NCBI GenBank assembly: GCA_018399515.1
Contig: JAGYOB010000006.1
Location: 1-6,529, forward strand
DNA length: 6,529 nt
Origin: Candidatus Nanopelagicales bacterium
GTDB lineage: Bacteria; Actinomycetota; Actinomycetes; S36-B12
Reading direction: 5' to 3'
In this document: positions 1 to 5,968 of the stretch, one piece after another
Numbering within the stretch: position 1 is the stretch's first letter
Layout of the letters: the number at the start of each line of letters is the position of its first letter
Translations under genes and position numbers: made by a program
Notes under the pieces: model-generated
The model's database searches: none
The model's input: the letters and a program-made list of their open reading frames with translations, nothing else
Told to the model about the DNA's origin: nothing

Positions 1-1553
1 GTGACCCGGAAGTCAGCGAAGGCATCGACTTCGCCACCTTCGCCTCGCACCTGACCCTCGAGCACGAGCGGCGCAGTCAGCACCTGACATGGACTCCTCA
101 TCCGGTGACCCTCGTCGCCGGACCGTGGAACTTCCCGTTCGCGATCCCCACAGCCGGCCTGGTGCACGCACTGGCTGCCGGTGGTGCGGCGATCCTCAAG
201 CCGGCACCCGAGGCCCGTGCTGTCGGTGCCCAGATCGTCGCCGCCTTCGAATCAGCCGGAGTTCCCGAGGGGCTCATCCAGCTCGCGTGCACTCCCGACG
301 ACGAGGTCGGCCAGCACCTGGTCACCCACGCCGGAGTCGACCAGGTGATCTTGACCGGCAGCCTCGCCACGGCGCAGATGTTCCACGGCTGGCGTCCCGA
401 TCTCGTTCTGCGCGCCGAAACATCAGGCAAGAACGCGCTCGTCATCACCGCGGCCGCCGACCTCGACCTGGCGATCAAGGATCTGGTGCGCTCAGCCTTC
501 GGGCATGCCGGGCAGAAGTGTTCGGCGGCGAGCCTGGCGATCGTCGAGGCGAGTGTGTATGACGATCCGAGCTTCGCTACCCGACTCGCCGATGCAGCAC
601 GCAGCATGGCGGTCGGCATCGCAACCGATCCGGCGACGATCGTCGGTCCGGTGATCAACGCCCCGAGCGGTTCGCTGCTCACCGGGCTGACCACTCTGGA
701 ACCCGGTGAGACCTGGCTGGTCGAGCCGCACCAGGTCGCCACCACCGAGTTCGGCGGCACGGTGTGGACCCCCGGCATCCGCTGGGATGTGCAACCGGGC
801 TCGTGGTTCCACCTGACCGAGTGCTTCGGCCCGGTTCTCGGTGTGATGCGCGCGCGCGATCTCGATCACGCTCTCGAATTGCAGAACGCCACCGAATACG
901 GGCTCACCGGCGGACTGCACAGCCTCGACCCCGCCGAGATCGACACGTGGCTGGATCGCATCGAGGTCGGCAACGCCTACGTCAACCGGCACATCACCGG
1001 GGCTATCGTGCAGCGCCAACCTTTCGGTGGCTGGAAGAACTCCAGTATCGGAGTCGGCGCGAAGCCTGGCGGTCCCGGCTACCTCAACACCTTCGGCGTC
1101 TGGACCGATGCTGATCTCGACGCCACCGCGACGACATCGTCACTGCGTGCGGCCTGGTCTCAGGTGTATGCCCACGACCATGACCCGACAGGGCTGCGCA
1201 GCGAGCGCAACATCCTGCGCTACCACCCGTTGTCCGGTGTCGCTGTTCTCGCCGGATCCGACACCACGGCTGCCCAGCGCATGATCATCGACGAGGCCTC
1301 GAGTCTCAGTGGTACCCCGCGGTATTGGTTCACCGACACCGAGGAACTGATCATGCGCCTGCCTACCCTGGGCGTCGAACGCCTGCGGGTACTCGGCGCG
1401 GTGAATCAGTCGGTGCTCGCCGCCGCTCACGCTGCGAACATCGCCGTCGATACCGCACCGGTCACCTCCGACGGAGAGATCGAACTCGCACACTGGGTGA
1501 AAGAGCAGGCCGTATCGATCACCCGCCACCGCCACGGTCGACTGCTGACCTGA
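1..1553 (+). CDS. putA: PutA-type proline dehydrogenase / P5C dehydrogenase, C-terminal part (5' end outside window)
   Basis: This is the aldehyde dehydrogenase half of a proline-catabolic enzyme that oxidises L-glutamate-5-semialdehyde (from P5C) to glutamate with NAD+. The frame is open from base 3, giving 516 visible residues. It begins DPEVSEGIDFA, a segment found in P5C dehydrogenases just before the NAD-binding core, so the ATG at 105 is internal. Visible motifs are GPWNFP, the general base Glu139 in RAETSGKN (codon 417-419), the nucleophile Cys173 in GQKCSA (codon 519-521), 34 residues later as is usual for the superfamily, and PFGGWKNSSIG near residue 340. About 130 further residues follow, including HDPTGLRSERNILRYHPL and a C-terminal EQAVSITRHRHGRL. 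I know this extension from long actinobacterial bifunctional PutA proteins. The proline dehydrogenase domain would lie upstream, so bifunctionality is inferred; a stand-alone P5C dehydrogenase (RocA/PruA) is the alternative. It converges on the exporter gene with a 14-bp gap. Confidence 0.88.
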   Translation, partial: DPEVSEGIDFATFASHLTLEHERRSQHLTWTPHPVTLVAGPWNFPFAIPTAGLVHALAAGGAAILKPAPEARAVGAQIVAAFESAGVPEGLIQLACTPDDEVGQHLVTHAGVDQVILTGSLATAQMFHGWRPDLVLRAETSGKNALVITAAADLDLAIKDLVRSAFGHAGQKCSAASLAIVEASVYDDPSFATRLADAARSMAVGIATDPATIVGPVINAPSGSLLTGLTTLEPGETWLVEPHQVATTEFGGTVWTPGIRWDVQPGSWFHLTECFGPVLGVMRARDLDHALELQNATEYGLTGGLHSLDPAEIDTWLDRIEVGNAYVNRHITGAIVQRQPFGGWKNSSIGVGAKPGGPGYLNTFGVWTDADLDATATTSSLRAAWSQVYAHDHDPTGLRSERNILRYHPLSGVAVLAGSDTTAAQRMIIDEASSLSGTPRYWFTDTEELIMRLPTLGVERLRVLGAVNQSVLAAAHAANIAVDTAPVTSDGEIELAHWVKEQAVSITRHRHGRLLT

Positions 1554-1567
1554 TCCGGACTACCTGA

Positions 1568-2776
1568 TCAGCGGGGGGAGCGGCTGCGCGATTCCTGACC
1601 GGTTCGGCGCAACTCGTCGAGGAGGCGATCGACCTCGGTGACGATCGCACCACCGAGCAGCAACGCACCGGTGTCATCGGCGTTCTTCAAGTCCTGGACC
1701 GAACGCGACCTGCCTTCGACGACAGCATCGAGTGCGTGGATAACTCCGGTCGGGGGGTCACCACCGTGCTCGATGCTGGCAGCCATCGATGAGGCGTGCA
1801 CACTCAACGCCGCCCCCGTTGATGCCAGCATGGCAGAAATTCCTTCCGGCACGATGACATCTCCGCGAGCTGTCGCATCGAACAGGCCCCGCGCGATGTC
1901 GTTGACCTGCCCGGTTGTCTGCTGCAGCACGGTGTACTGGTCGCGGATCGCCTGACCTTTGGAGCGACGCGCTCGAGATGTTGCCATCGACACCCGCGAA
2001 CCGAGAGCCAGATCGTCGAGCGTTTCGCCCAGTCGCCGCACATCAACGGCCAGGGTTCGACACTCGGTAAGCCACTGGGCCGCCTGACGTCGCGTGCACC
2101 CCTTCGCCGCATGAGTGCCGATATCGGTGAGCACCGTTGCTAGACGCGAATTCAACTCCGATAACTGCTCGGTGATCCGCTGATCCGGGGTTTCTGGGTG
2201 GGCGATGAAGGAGAACACCATGCCAATGACGACTCCGAGCAATGTTGCAGCGATTCGGTGGATGATCACCTCGTCGGTGAGTCCATCGCCGAGCACGTAG
2301 ACGAACAGCGCCGTCACCGGGATCTGCAGGGATCCTTCTGTGCCTAGACGCAGCAGCCGGCCGATCGCCAGTGAGATCACCACGATGACGCCCGCGGTCC
2401 ACGCATGCAGACCCCACACCTGGTAGAGCGCGAAGGCGACGAGCAATGCGGCTGCAGTCGCACCCAGCAGGGAGATGCCGGTGCGCAGGGACCGGTTGAC
2501 CGACAGGGCGACCGTGAGAACGGCTGCGACAGCGGCCGGCACCGGGCTGTTGATCCCCGCCCCGGAGGCTGCGCCCCAGGCCACGGCGGCGGCCACCGCG
2601 GTGACAGTGATCCACCACGCGGTCACCCAGGACCGAGAGATCGCTCGGGTCGCACGCCCCATGAGGCTGCGCGTGGGGTACCGAGAGGCGATGCGGTCCA
2701 GCCGGCCCTGGACCCCACGCGAGAACGACCGAACCAGCCGCCCCGGGGAACGGGGGGTGAGCACGGGCGAAGCCAT
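1568..2776 (-). CDS. Aromatic acid exporter / FUSC-family membrane protein
   Basis: This 402-residue protein resembles the ArAE/FUSC exporters, inner-membrane proteins linked in characterised members to efflux of aromatic or hydroxylated carboxylic acids. Its own substrate is unknown. A basic cytoplasmic N-terminus (about residues 1-50) is followed by six hydrophobic segments near 52-70, 79-93, 101-118, 124-140, 150-164 and 174-192. A soluble, helix-rich tail runs from 195 to 393 and the protein ends in a basic RSRSPR. This is one membrane half plus one cytoplasmic half, as in single-unit Gram-positive members, so a functional unit is probably a multimer. I chose the ATG at 2776 because AGGAG lies 5 nt upstream. 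The reading frame stays open to 3064, but that extension runs through the promoter region and into the oppositely oriented dehydrogenase gene. The gene is divergent from the dehydrogenase, and its promoter appears to be covered by a repeat array. Family assignment is fairly secure; function is inference. Confidence 0.78.
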   Translation of the reverse strand: MASPVLTPRSPGRLVRSFSRGVQGRLDRIASRYPTRSLMGRATRAISRSWVTAWWITVTAVAAAVAWGAASGAGINSPVPAAVAAVLTVALSVNRSLRTGISLLGATAAALLVAFALYQVWGLHAWTAGVIVVISLAIGRLLRLGTEGSLQIPVTALFVYVLGDGLTDEVIIHRIAATLLGVVIGMVFSFIAHPETPDQRITEQLSELNSRLATVLTDIGTHAAKGCTRRQAAQWLTECRTLAVDVRRLGETLDDLALGSRVSMATSRARRSKGQAIRDQYTVLQQTTGQVNDIARGLFDATARGDVIVPEGISAMLASTGAALSVHASSMAASIEHGGDPPTGVIHALDAVVEGRSRSVQDLKNADDTGALLLGGAIVTEVDRLLDELRRTGQESRSRSPR

Positions 2777-2787
2777 GAGGTCTCCTG
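2772..2787 (-). promoter_or_regulatory. Ribosome binding site deciding the exporter start
   Basis: Read on the minus strand, TTCAGGAGACCTCATG places AGGAG five bases before the ATG at 2776. The in-frame ATG seven codons further upstream (at 2797) has no comparable site, so this signal sets the protein at 402 residues. Confidence 0.7.
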
Positions 2788-2815
2788 AACTTTCCATAAA
2801 CAACAGAAATGAATA

Positions 2816-2821
2816 ACGATA
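2816..2821 (-). promoter_or_regulatory. Probable -10 element of the exporter promoter
   Basis: The minus strand reads TATCGT here, which fits the actinobacterial -10 pattern TANNNT, in an AT-rich patch that stands out from the rest of the window. It predicts a start of transcription near 2809 and a leader of about 32 nt that includes the AGGAG site. No good TTGACA-like -35 is present. The expected -35 position, near 2839-2844, falls inside the repeat array. Confidence 0.4.
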
Positions 2822-2853
2822 ATGTCGCAACTTTGTCGCTTTAGTGTCGCATA
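2821..2853. repeat. Three 11-bp direct repeats with TGTCGC core (candidate operator array)
   Basis: Three consecutive 11-bp units read AATGTCGCAAC, TTTGTCGCTTT and AGTGTCGCATA. The invariant TGTCGC lies at 2823, 2834 and 2845, exactly 11 bp apart, so all three cores face the same side of the helix, and the flanks are A/T-rich. The array spans the -10 to -35 region predicted for the exporter gene, where a bound regulator would block RNA polymerase. The regulator is not encoded in the window, and a regulatory role is inferred from position and phasing only. Confidence 0.5.
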
Positions 2854-2863
2854 CACGATGGAA

Positions 2864-2872
2864 TTGTGACAA
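2864..2872. promoter_or_regulatory. TTGTGACAA palindrome (candidate operator)
   Basis: TTGTGACAA is a perfect 4-1-4 inverted repeat lying between the two divergent genes, 11 bp after the TGTCGC array. Its TGTGACA (2865-2871) is close to an inverted copy of the TGTCGCA at 2845. Short palindromes of this form are common targets of dimeric bacterial regulators, but it is too short to assign to any family. Confidence 0.3.
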
Positions 2873-2910
2873 GGGGCCGGTGGAATAGACGGCTGCCCCA
2901 TGCCGTGCGT

Positions 2911-2937
2911 TCCCCGCGATCCCCGCGTTACCCGCGC
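2911..2937. repeat. Three 9-bp tandem repeats, TCCCCGCGN type
   Basis: Three adjacent 9-bp units read TCCCCGCGA, TCCCCGCGT and TACCCGCGC. They sit between the TTGTGACAA palindrome and the predicted dehydrogenase promoter. The role is unknown: they could be an activator-binding array or simply slippage in GC-rich DNA. Confidence 0.4.
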
Positions 2938-2947
2938 GCCCCTCACC

Positions 2948-2960
2948 TAGGGTCAGGCTC
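2948..2960 (+). promoter_or_regulatory. Probable leaderless promoter (-10 TAGGGT) of the dehydrogenase gene
   Basis: TAGGGT at 2948-2953 fits the actinobacterial -10 pattern TANNNT, and seven bases separate it from the ATG at 2961. Transcription would therefore start at or next to the A of the start codon, giving an mRNA without a leader, a common arrangement in Actinobacteria. The alternative is that AGGG at 2949-2952, 8 bp from the ATG, is a weak ribosome binding site and the promoter lies further upstream. No convincing -35 element is visible for either reading. Confidence 0.42.
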
Positions 2961-3995
2961 ATGCGCGCGGTTGTGTATCGGGACTTCCAGGGCACCCCGA
3001 CCATCGAGGAGGTGCCCGATCCGGCACCGTCACCCGATGGGGTCGTCATCACCGTCACCGCCACCGGACTGTGCCGCAGCGACTGGCACGGCTGGCAGGG
3101 TCACGACGACGCCATCACCGCACTGCCCCACGTCCCCGGACACGAGTTCACCGGCCGCATCGTCGAGGTCGGCCCCGATGTGCGCCGTTGGCGTCGCGGG
3201 GATCGGGTGATCGTGCCGTTCGTGTGCGGCTGCGGCACCTGCCTGACCTGCGAGACCGGTGCCTATCACGTGTGTCCGAACCAGTGGCAGCCGGGATTCC
3301 ACGGCTGGGGCTCCTTCGCCGACTACGTCGCTGTTCCCTTCGCTGACGCCAATCTCGTGCGCCTGTCCGACACCATCAGCGATACGGCAGCAACCGCCCT
3401 GGGGTGTCGAACGGCGACCGCCTGGCGAGCTCTTGCACTCATCGGTCAGGTGCGACCGGGCGAAGAACTCGTCGTGCACGGAGCCGGCGGTGTCGGACTG
3501 TCAGCGGTGATGATCGCTCGAGCACTGGGTGCGCGCATCACCGTGGTCGATCCTGACCCCGCCGCTCGCGATCTCGCCGAACGCCTCGGCGCCGCCGTCA
3601 CCCTCGCGCCCAGCGACTCGACAGTGAACGACGTCATCGACGCGACCGGCGGTGGCGCGCATGTCTCGCTCGACGCGATCGGTTCTTCAACGATCCCCGC
3701 CGTCAGCATTCTGGGACTGCGGAGGCGAGGTCGACACGTGCAGGCCGGGCTGCTCCCCCGGGGTGCGTCCATCCCGATGGGCCGAGTGATCGCCTGGGAA
3801 CTGTCGGTGCTCGGCACGCATGGTCTCGCCGCGCCCGACTATCCCGAACTCCTCGCACTCATCGACGAGGGCCGTATCCGACCTGAGGCTTTGCACACCC
3901 GCACGATCAACCTCGCCGATGCACCCGCGGCGCTGATGGCGATGGACACCCCCGATCACCCCGCCGGGGTGACCATGATCCTGCCGGGAGGCTAG
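2961..3995 (+). CDS. Zinc-dependent medium-chain alcohol dehydrogenase
   Basis: This 344-residue protein is a full-length medium-chain dehydrogenase that should oxidise an alcohol, or reduce an aldehyde or ketone, using NAD(H) in the cytoplasm. Catalytic-zinc ligands are visible as Cys38 in GLCRSD, His61-Glu62 in GHEFTG and probably Cys149 in ALGCRTA. The structural zinc site is Cys91, Cys94, Cys97 and Cys105 (C-x2-C-x2-C-x7-C), with an extra Cys89. The Rossmann motif GAGGVGL lies at 174-180, and Asp197 ends the second strand (ITVVD), which favours NAD over NADP. The substrate cannot be read from the sequence; threonine, sorbitol and simple alcohol dehydrogenases share these motifs. The ATG at 2961 gives the family's typical MRAVVY start. 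It is divergent from the exporter across a 184-bp region, so the two may share control. Its TAG stop overlaps the stop of the convergent epimerase gene by 4 bp. Confidence 0.88.
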   Translation: MRAVVYRDFQGTPTIEEVPDPAPSPDGVVITVTATGLCRSDWHGWQGHDDAITALPHVPGHEFTGRIVEVGPDVRRWRRGDRVIVPFVCGCGTCLTCETGAYHVCPNQWQPGFHGWGSFADYVAVPFADANLVRLSDTISDTAATALGCRTATAWRALALIGQVRPGEELVVHGAGGVGLSAVMIARALGARITVVDPDPAARDLAERLGAAVTLAPSDSTVNDVIDATGGGAHVSLDAIGSSTIPAVSILGLRRRGRHVQAGLLPRGASIPMGRVIAWELSVLGTHGLAAPDYPELLALIDEGRIRPEALHTRTINLADAPAALMAMDTPDHPAGVTMILPGG

Positions 3996-4013
3996 GGCCA
4001 GAAATCCGGCAGG
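3980..4013. terminator. Inverted repeat across the shared stop codons (possible bidirectional terminator)
   Basis: CCTGCCGG at 3980-3987 and CCGGCAGG at 4006-4013 form a perfect 8-bp stem with an 18-nt loop. The loop carries a small nested GGC/GCC pair and the shared CTAG stops. There is no T-run on either side, so an intrinsic terminator is uncertain. The location exactly between two convergent genes is what suggests a terminating or transcript-protecting role. Confidence 0.4.
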
Positions 4014-5002
4014 GTGTAACCGGTGGGGAACGGGTCATTCGGGTCGAGGACCCATTCGGCGCGACCGGTGATGAATGCCCGACCGGTGATGCTCGGCACG
4101 ATCGCCGGAATGCCTGCTACCTCGGTTGCGTCGAGGGGCCGACCGATGAACCGGGTGCCCAGGATGCTCTCGTGCACGAACTCACCCCCGATCTCCAGCT
4201 GCCCGCGGGCCACCCGGGCGGCCATCCGCCCGCAGGTTCCGGTGCCACAGGGTGAGCGATCCAACGCCCCGGGCAGGATCACGGTGTTGCGGCCTGGGGC
4301 ACCCGGCGCCGGCGGATCGGCGTAGATCATCACCAGCCCGACTGCATCGATCTCGGGGTTGAGTGGATGGCGCACCTCGATATCTGTCAACGCGGCAGCC
4401 TTGATGCGCATTCCGAGGTCGAGCAGCAGCCGGGCGTTGTCGCGGCGCAGTTCGATACCGAGATCCTGCGCGCGAACCTGCACGAAAAACTGCCCACCGA
4501 AGACGACATCGACGGGGATCTCGCCCAGCCCGGGAACGTGCAGCGGGCGGTCGAGATCGACGACGAACGCCGGCACGTTGGTGACCGTGACATCCACGAC
4601 CCGGCCGTTCTCGCATCGAGCCTGTGCCGTCACCGGTCCCACCGCGGTCTCGAGGGTCACCGTGGTGGTCGGTTCGACCATCTCGATGATTCCGGCATCC
4701 AGCATGCCGGTCACCGCGCACATCGTGTTGCTTCCCGACATCGGCGTGAAACCACCCTGTTCGAGCACCACGATTCCGGCGTCCACCTCGGGGCGCGTGG
4801 CAGGCAGCACCAAGACTGCGCAGGATGCTGGGTATCCACGCGGTTCGTGCAGGAGCAGGTGACGCAGATGATCGAGGTTGTCCCGACAGAACGCGAAACG
4901 CTCCTCGATCGTGTCGCCCTGCACCCACCGATCGGCGTCGAGGACAACGCGCCCGGGTTCACCCTCAGCATGAACTTCGATCGTTCGTATTGAGAGGGTC
5001 AT
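3992..5002 (-). CDS. Proline racemase-family 4-hydroxyproline 2-epimerase (Ser-Cys type)
   Basis: This cytoplasmic, cofactor-independent enzyme of the proline racemase superfamily has 336 residues, the usual length. The likely reaction is inversion of C2 of trans-4-hydroxy-L-proline to give cis-4-hydroxy-D-proline. Family marks are HAEGEPGRVV at 11-20, EPRGYP at 53-58 and the second catalytic cysteine, Cys252, in DRSPCGTGTC. The first catalytic position, Cys in proline racemase (MCGHG), is Ser89 here (MSGSNTMC). I recall that Ser-Cys members exist and include hydroxyproline epimerases, some of which also act on 3-hydroxyproline, so the exact substrate is open. Because the second Cys is retained, the enzyme does not look like the Cys-Thr trans-3-hydroxyproline dehydratases. 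The ATG at 5002 has AGGA five bases upstream. It lies 12 nt after the DapA-like gene and is the last gene of an apparent operon that includes the FAD oxidoreductase, which supports the hydroxyproline assignment. Confidence 0.8.
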   Translation of the reverse strand: MTLSIRTIEVHAEGEPGRVVLDADRWVQGDTIEERFAFCRDNLDHLRHLLLHEPRGYPASCAVLVLPATRPEVDAGIVVLEQGGFTPMSGSNTMCAVTGMLDAGIIEMVEPTTTVTLETAVGPVTAQARCENGRVVDVTVTNVPAFVVDLDRPLHVPGLGEIPVDVVFGGQFFVQVRAQDLGIELRRDNARLLLDLGMRIKAAALTDIEVRHPLNPEIDAVGLVMIYADPPAPGAPGRNTVILPGALDRSPCGTGTCGRMAARVARGQLEIGGEFVHESILGTRFIGRPLDATEVAGIPAIVPSITGRAFITGRAEWVLDPNDPFPTGYTLPDFWP

Positions 5003-5014
5003 GACTGTCCTATC

Positions 5015-5911
5015 TCACACGAGGGTGACGCCGGCAGCCTGCAGAGCACTCGCGAGCCGTTCGCGGCTGGCTGAGTCGACCGGCAGGATAGGCGGTCGCA
5101 TCGGACCCATCGATCGACCGATGAGATCCATCCCCGTCTTGACCATCGCGACATAGTTCGCCGATTCCAGCGCATCGCACACCGGCCAGATCAGCGTCCA
5201 CAGGCGTCGACCCTCGGCGAGATCACCGCGCACGGCAAGGGCGTCCCACAACTGAGCGCTCAACTCAGGGATGACATTGGCCGCACCCCACACCGATCCC
5301 TTCGCACCGAGGGCGAGGCCCAAGAACGTGAGCGTGTCCCAGCCGTTGAAGGTGGTCACCCGATCGGACTGTCGCAACAGCAGATCGGTCAAGGCCGAGC
5401 CATCACCCCCGGTGTCCTTGATGTACCGCACCCCGGTCGCTTCAGCCAGGTCACCGAGTTGCTCCGCGCTGAGGTTGACTCCCGTGGCACCGGGCACGTT
5501 GTAATACATCACCGGAATATCAAGGGCGGCTACCACAGCCGAGTAATGCGTGACGAGTTCGGGCCACCGCAGCGGGTCGTAGAACGGCGGGACCACCATC
5601 ACGCCAGCCGCCCCCGCATCCTGGGCATGCCTGCTCAAGTCGATCGTCTCCGACGTCGACAGCGCGCCGGTCGAGGGCACGACCGGCACACGACCGCCTG
5701 CCGCCGCGATGACCGACTCCACGAGACGCTCCCGCTCCGCACGGGTCAAGGTGGTGAACTCTCCGGTCGTTCCTGCAGGCACGATTCCGTGGATGCCGCT
5801 GGCGATCATCCAGTCAACATGGTCGGTGAGCCTGTCGGTGTCGATCTGAGCACCGTCGGGGGTGAACGGAGTCGCAAGGGCGACGAGGATTCCAGACAGT
5901 TCGGTACTCAT
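5015..5911 (-). CDS. DapA-family lyase, likely 1-pyrroline-4-hydroxy-2-carboxylate deaminase
   Basis: This 298-residue class I aldolase-like TIM barrel belongs to the DHDPS/N-acetylneuraminate lyase family. GTTGE lies at 47-51, the catalytic tyrosine is Tyr137 in YYNVPG, and Lys165 in YIKDTGG is the Schiff-base lysine. Dihydrodipicolinate synthases normally carry an arginine just after the tyrosine loop (NVPSRT) to bind the substrate carboxylate. Here the sequence is NVPGATG, so lysine biosynthesis is unlikely. With an epimerase directly downstream and a DAO-type oxidase upstream, the best reading is deamination of 1-pyrroline-4-hydroxy-2-carboxylate to 2-oxoglutarate semialdehyde in hydroxyproline breakdown. 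A sugar-acid dehydratase or another 2-oxo-acid aldolase remains possible. The ATG at 5911 has AAAGG seven bases upstream. A near-palindrome lies 13 bp upstream of that ATG, and the 57-bp gap to the preceding gene could hold an internal promoter. Confidence 0.8.
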   Translation of the reverse strand: MSTELSGILVALATPFTPDGAQIDTDRLTDHVDWMIASGIHGIVPAGTTGEFTTLTRAERERLVESVIAAAGGRVPVVPSTGALSTSETIDLSRHAQDAGAAGVMVVPPFYDPLRWPELVTHYSAVVAALDIPVMYYNVPGATGVNLSAEQLGDLAEATGVRYIKDTGGDGSALTDLLLRQSDRVTTFNGWDTLTFLGLALGAKGSVWGAANVIPELSAQLWDALAVRGDLAEGRRLWTLIWPVCDALESANYVAMVKTGMDLIGRSMGPMRPPILPVDSASRERLASALQAAGVTLV

Positions 5912-5923
5912 AGCGCAACCTTT

Positions 5924-5937
5924 CGCAACATGTCGCG
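5924..5937. promoter_or_regulatory. Near-palindrome CGCAACATGTCGCG upstream of the DapA-like gene (candidate operator)
   Basis: CGCAACATGTCGCG is a 14-bp inverted repeat with six of seven pairs matching, centred on ACATGT. It lies in the 57-bp gap between the FAD oxidoreductase and DapA-like genes. It contains ATGTCGC, also present in the repeat array at 2822-2828, but here in inverted rather than direct arrangement. CGCAAC recurs 10 bp away at 5914-5919, overlapping the region around the ribosome binding site. A regulatory role is inference. Confidence 0.3.
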
Positions 5938-5968
5938 TGATCGACGGTCGGCGGGACTCGGACGTGGA

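Noticed and set aside
105..107. ATG at 105 as the start of the first gene
   Set aside because: The frame is open to the window edge and the upstream residues (DPEVSEGIDFA and onward) match the family, so the gene starts outside the window.
98..1567. Several long open frames on both strands inside the PutA region
   Set aside because: Their translations are arginine- or proline-rich shadows typical of high-GC DNA, while the PutA frame carries clear family motifs throughout.
1554..1567. Rho-independent terminator between PutA and the exporter
   Set aside because: Only a 6-bp inverted repeat with a 10-nt loop and no T-run is present; too weak to list as a terminator.
2812..2823. Fur-like box (AATAACGATAAT resembles repeated NATAAT hexamers)
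   Set aside because: Only two imperfect hexamers in an AT-rich promoter patch, no third unit, and no iron-related gene nearby.
2777..3064. N-terminal extension of the exporter reading frame by up to 96 residues
   Set aside because: It runs through the AT-rich promoter patch, the repeats and the start of the opposite dehydrogenase gene, has no membrane or domain features, and a good AGGAG site supports the ATG at 2776.
3992..5002. Assignment as trans-3-hydroxy-L-proline dehydratase or classical proline racemase
   Set aside because: The dehydratase type keeps the first Cys and loses the second, the reverse of what is seen; classical racemase has Cys at both positions.
5015..5911. Assignment as dihydrodipicolinate synthase (dapA)
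   Set aside because: The substrate-binding arginine after the tyrosine loop is missing and the neighbours are catabolic.
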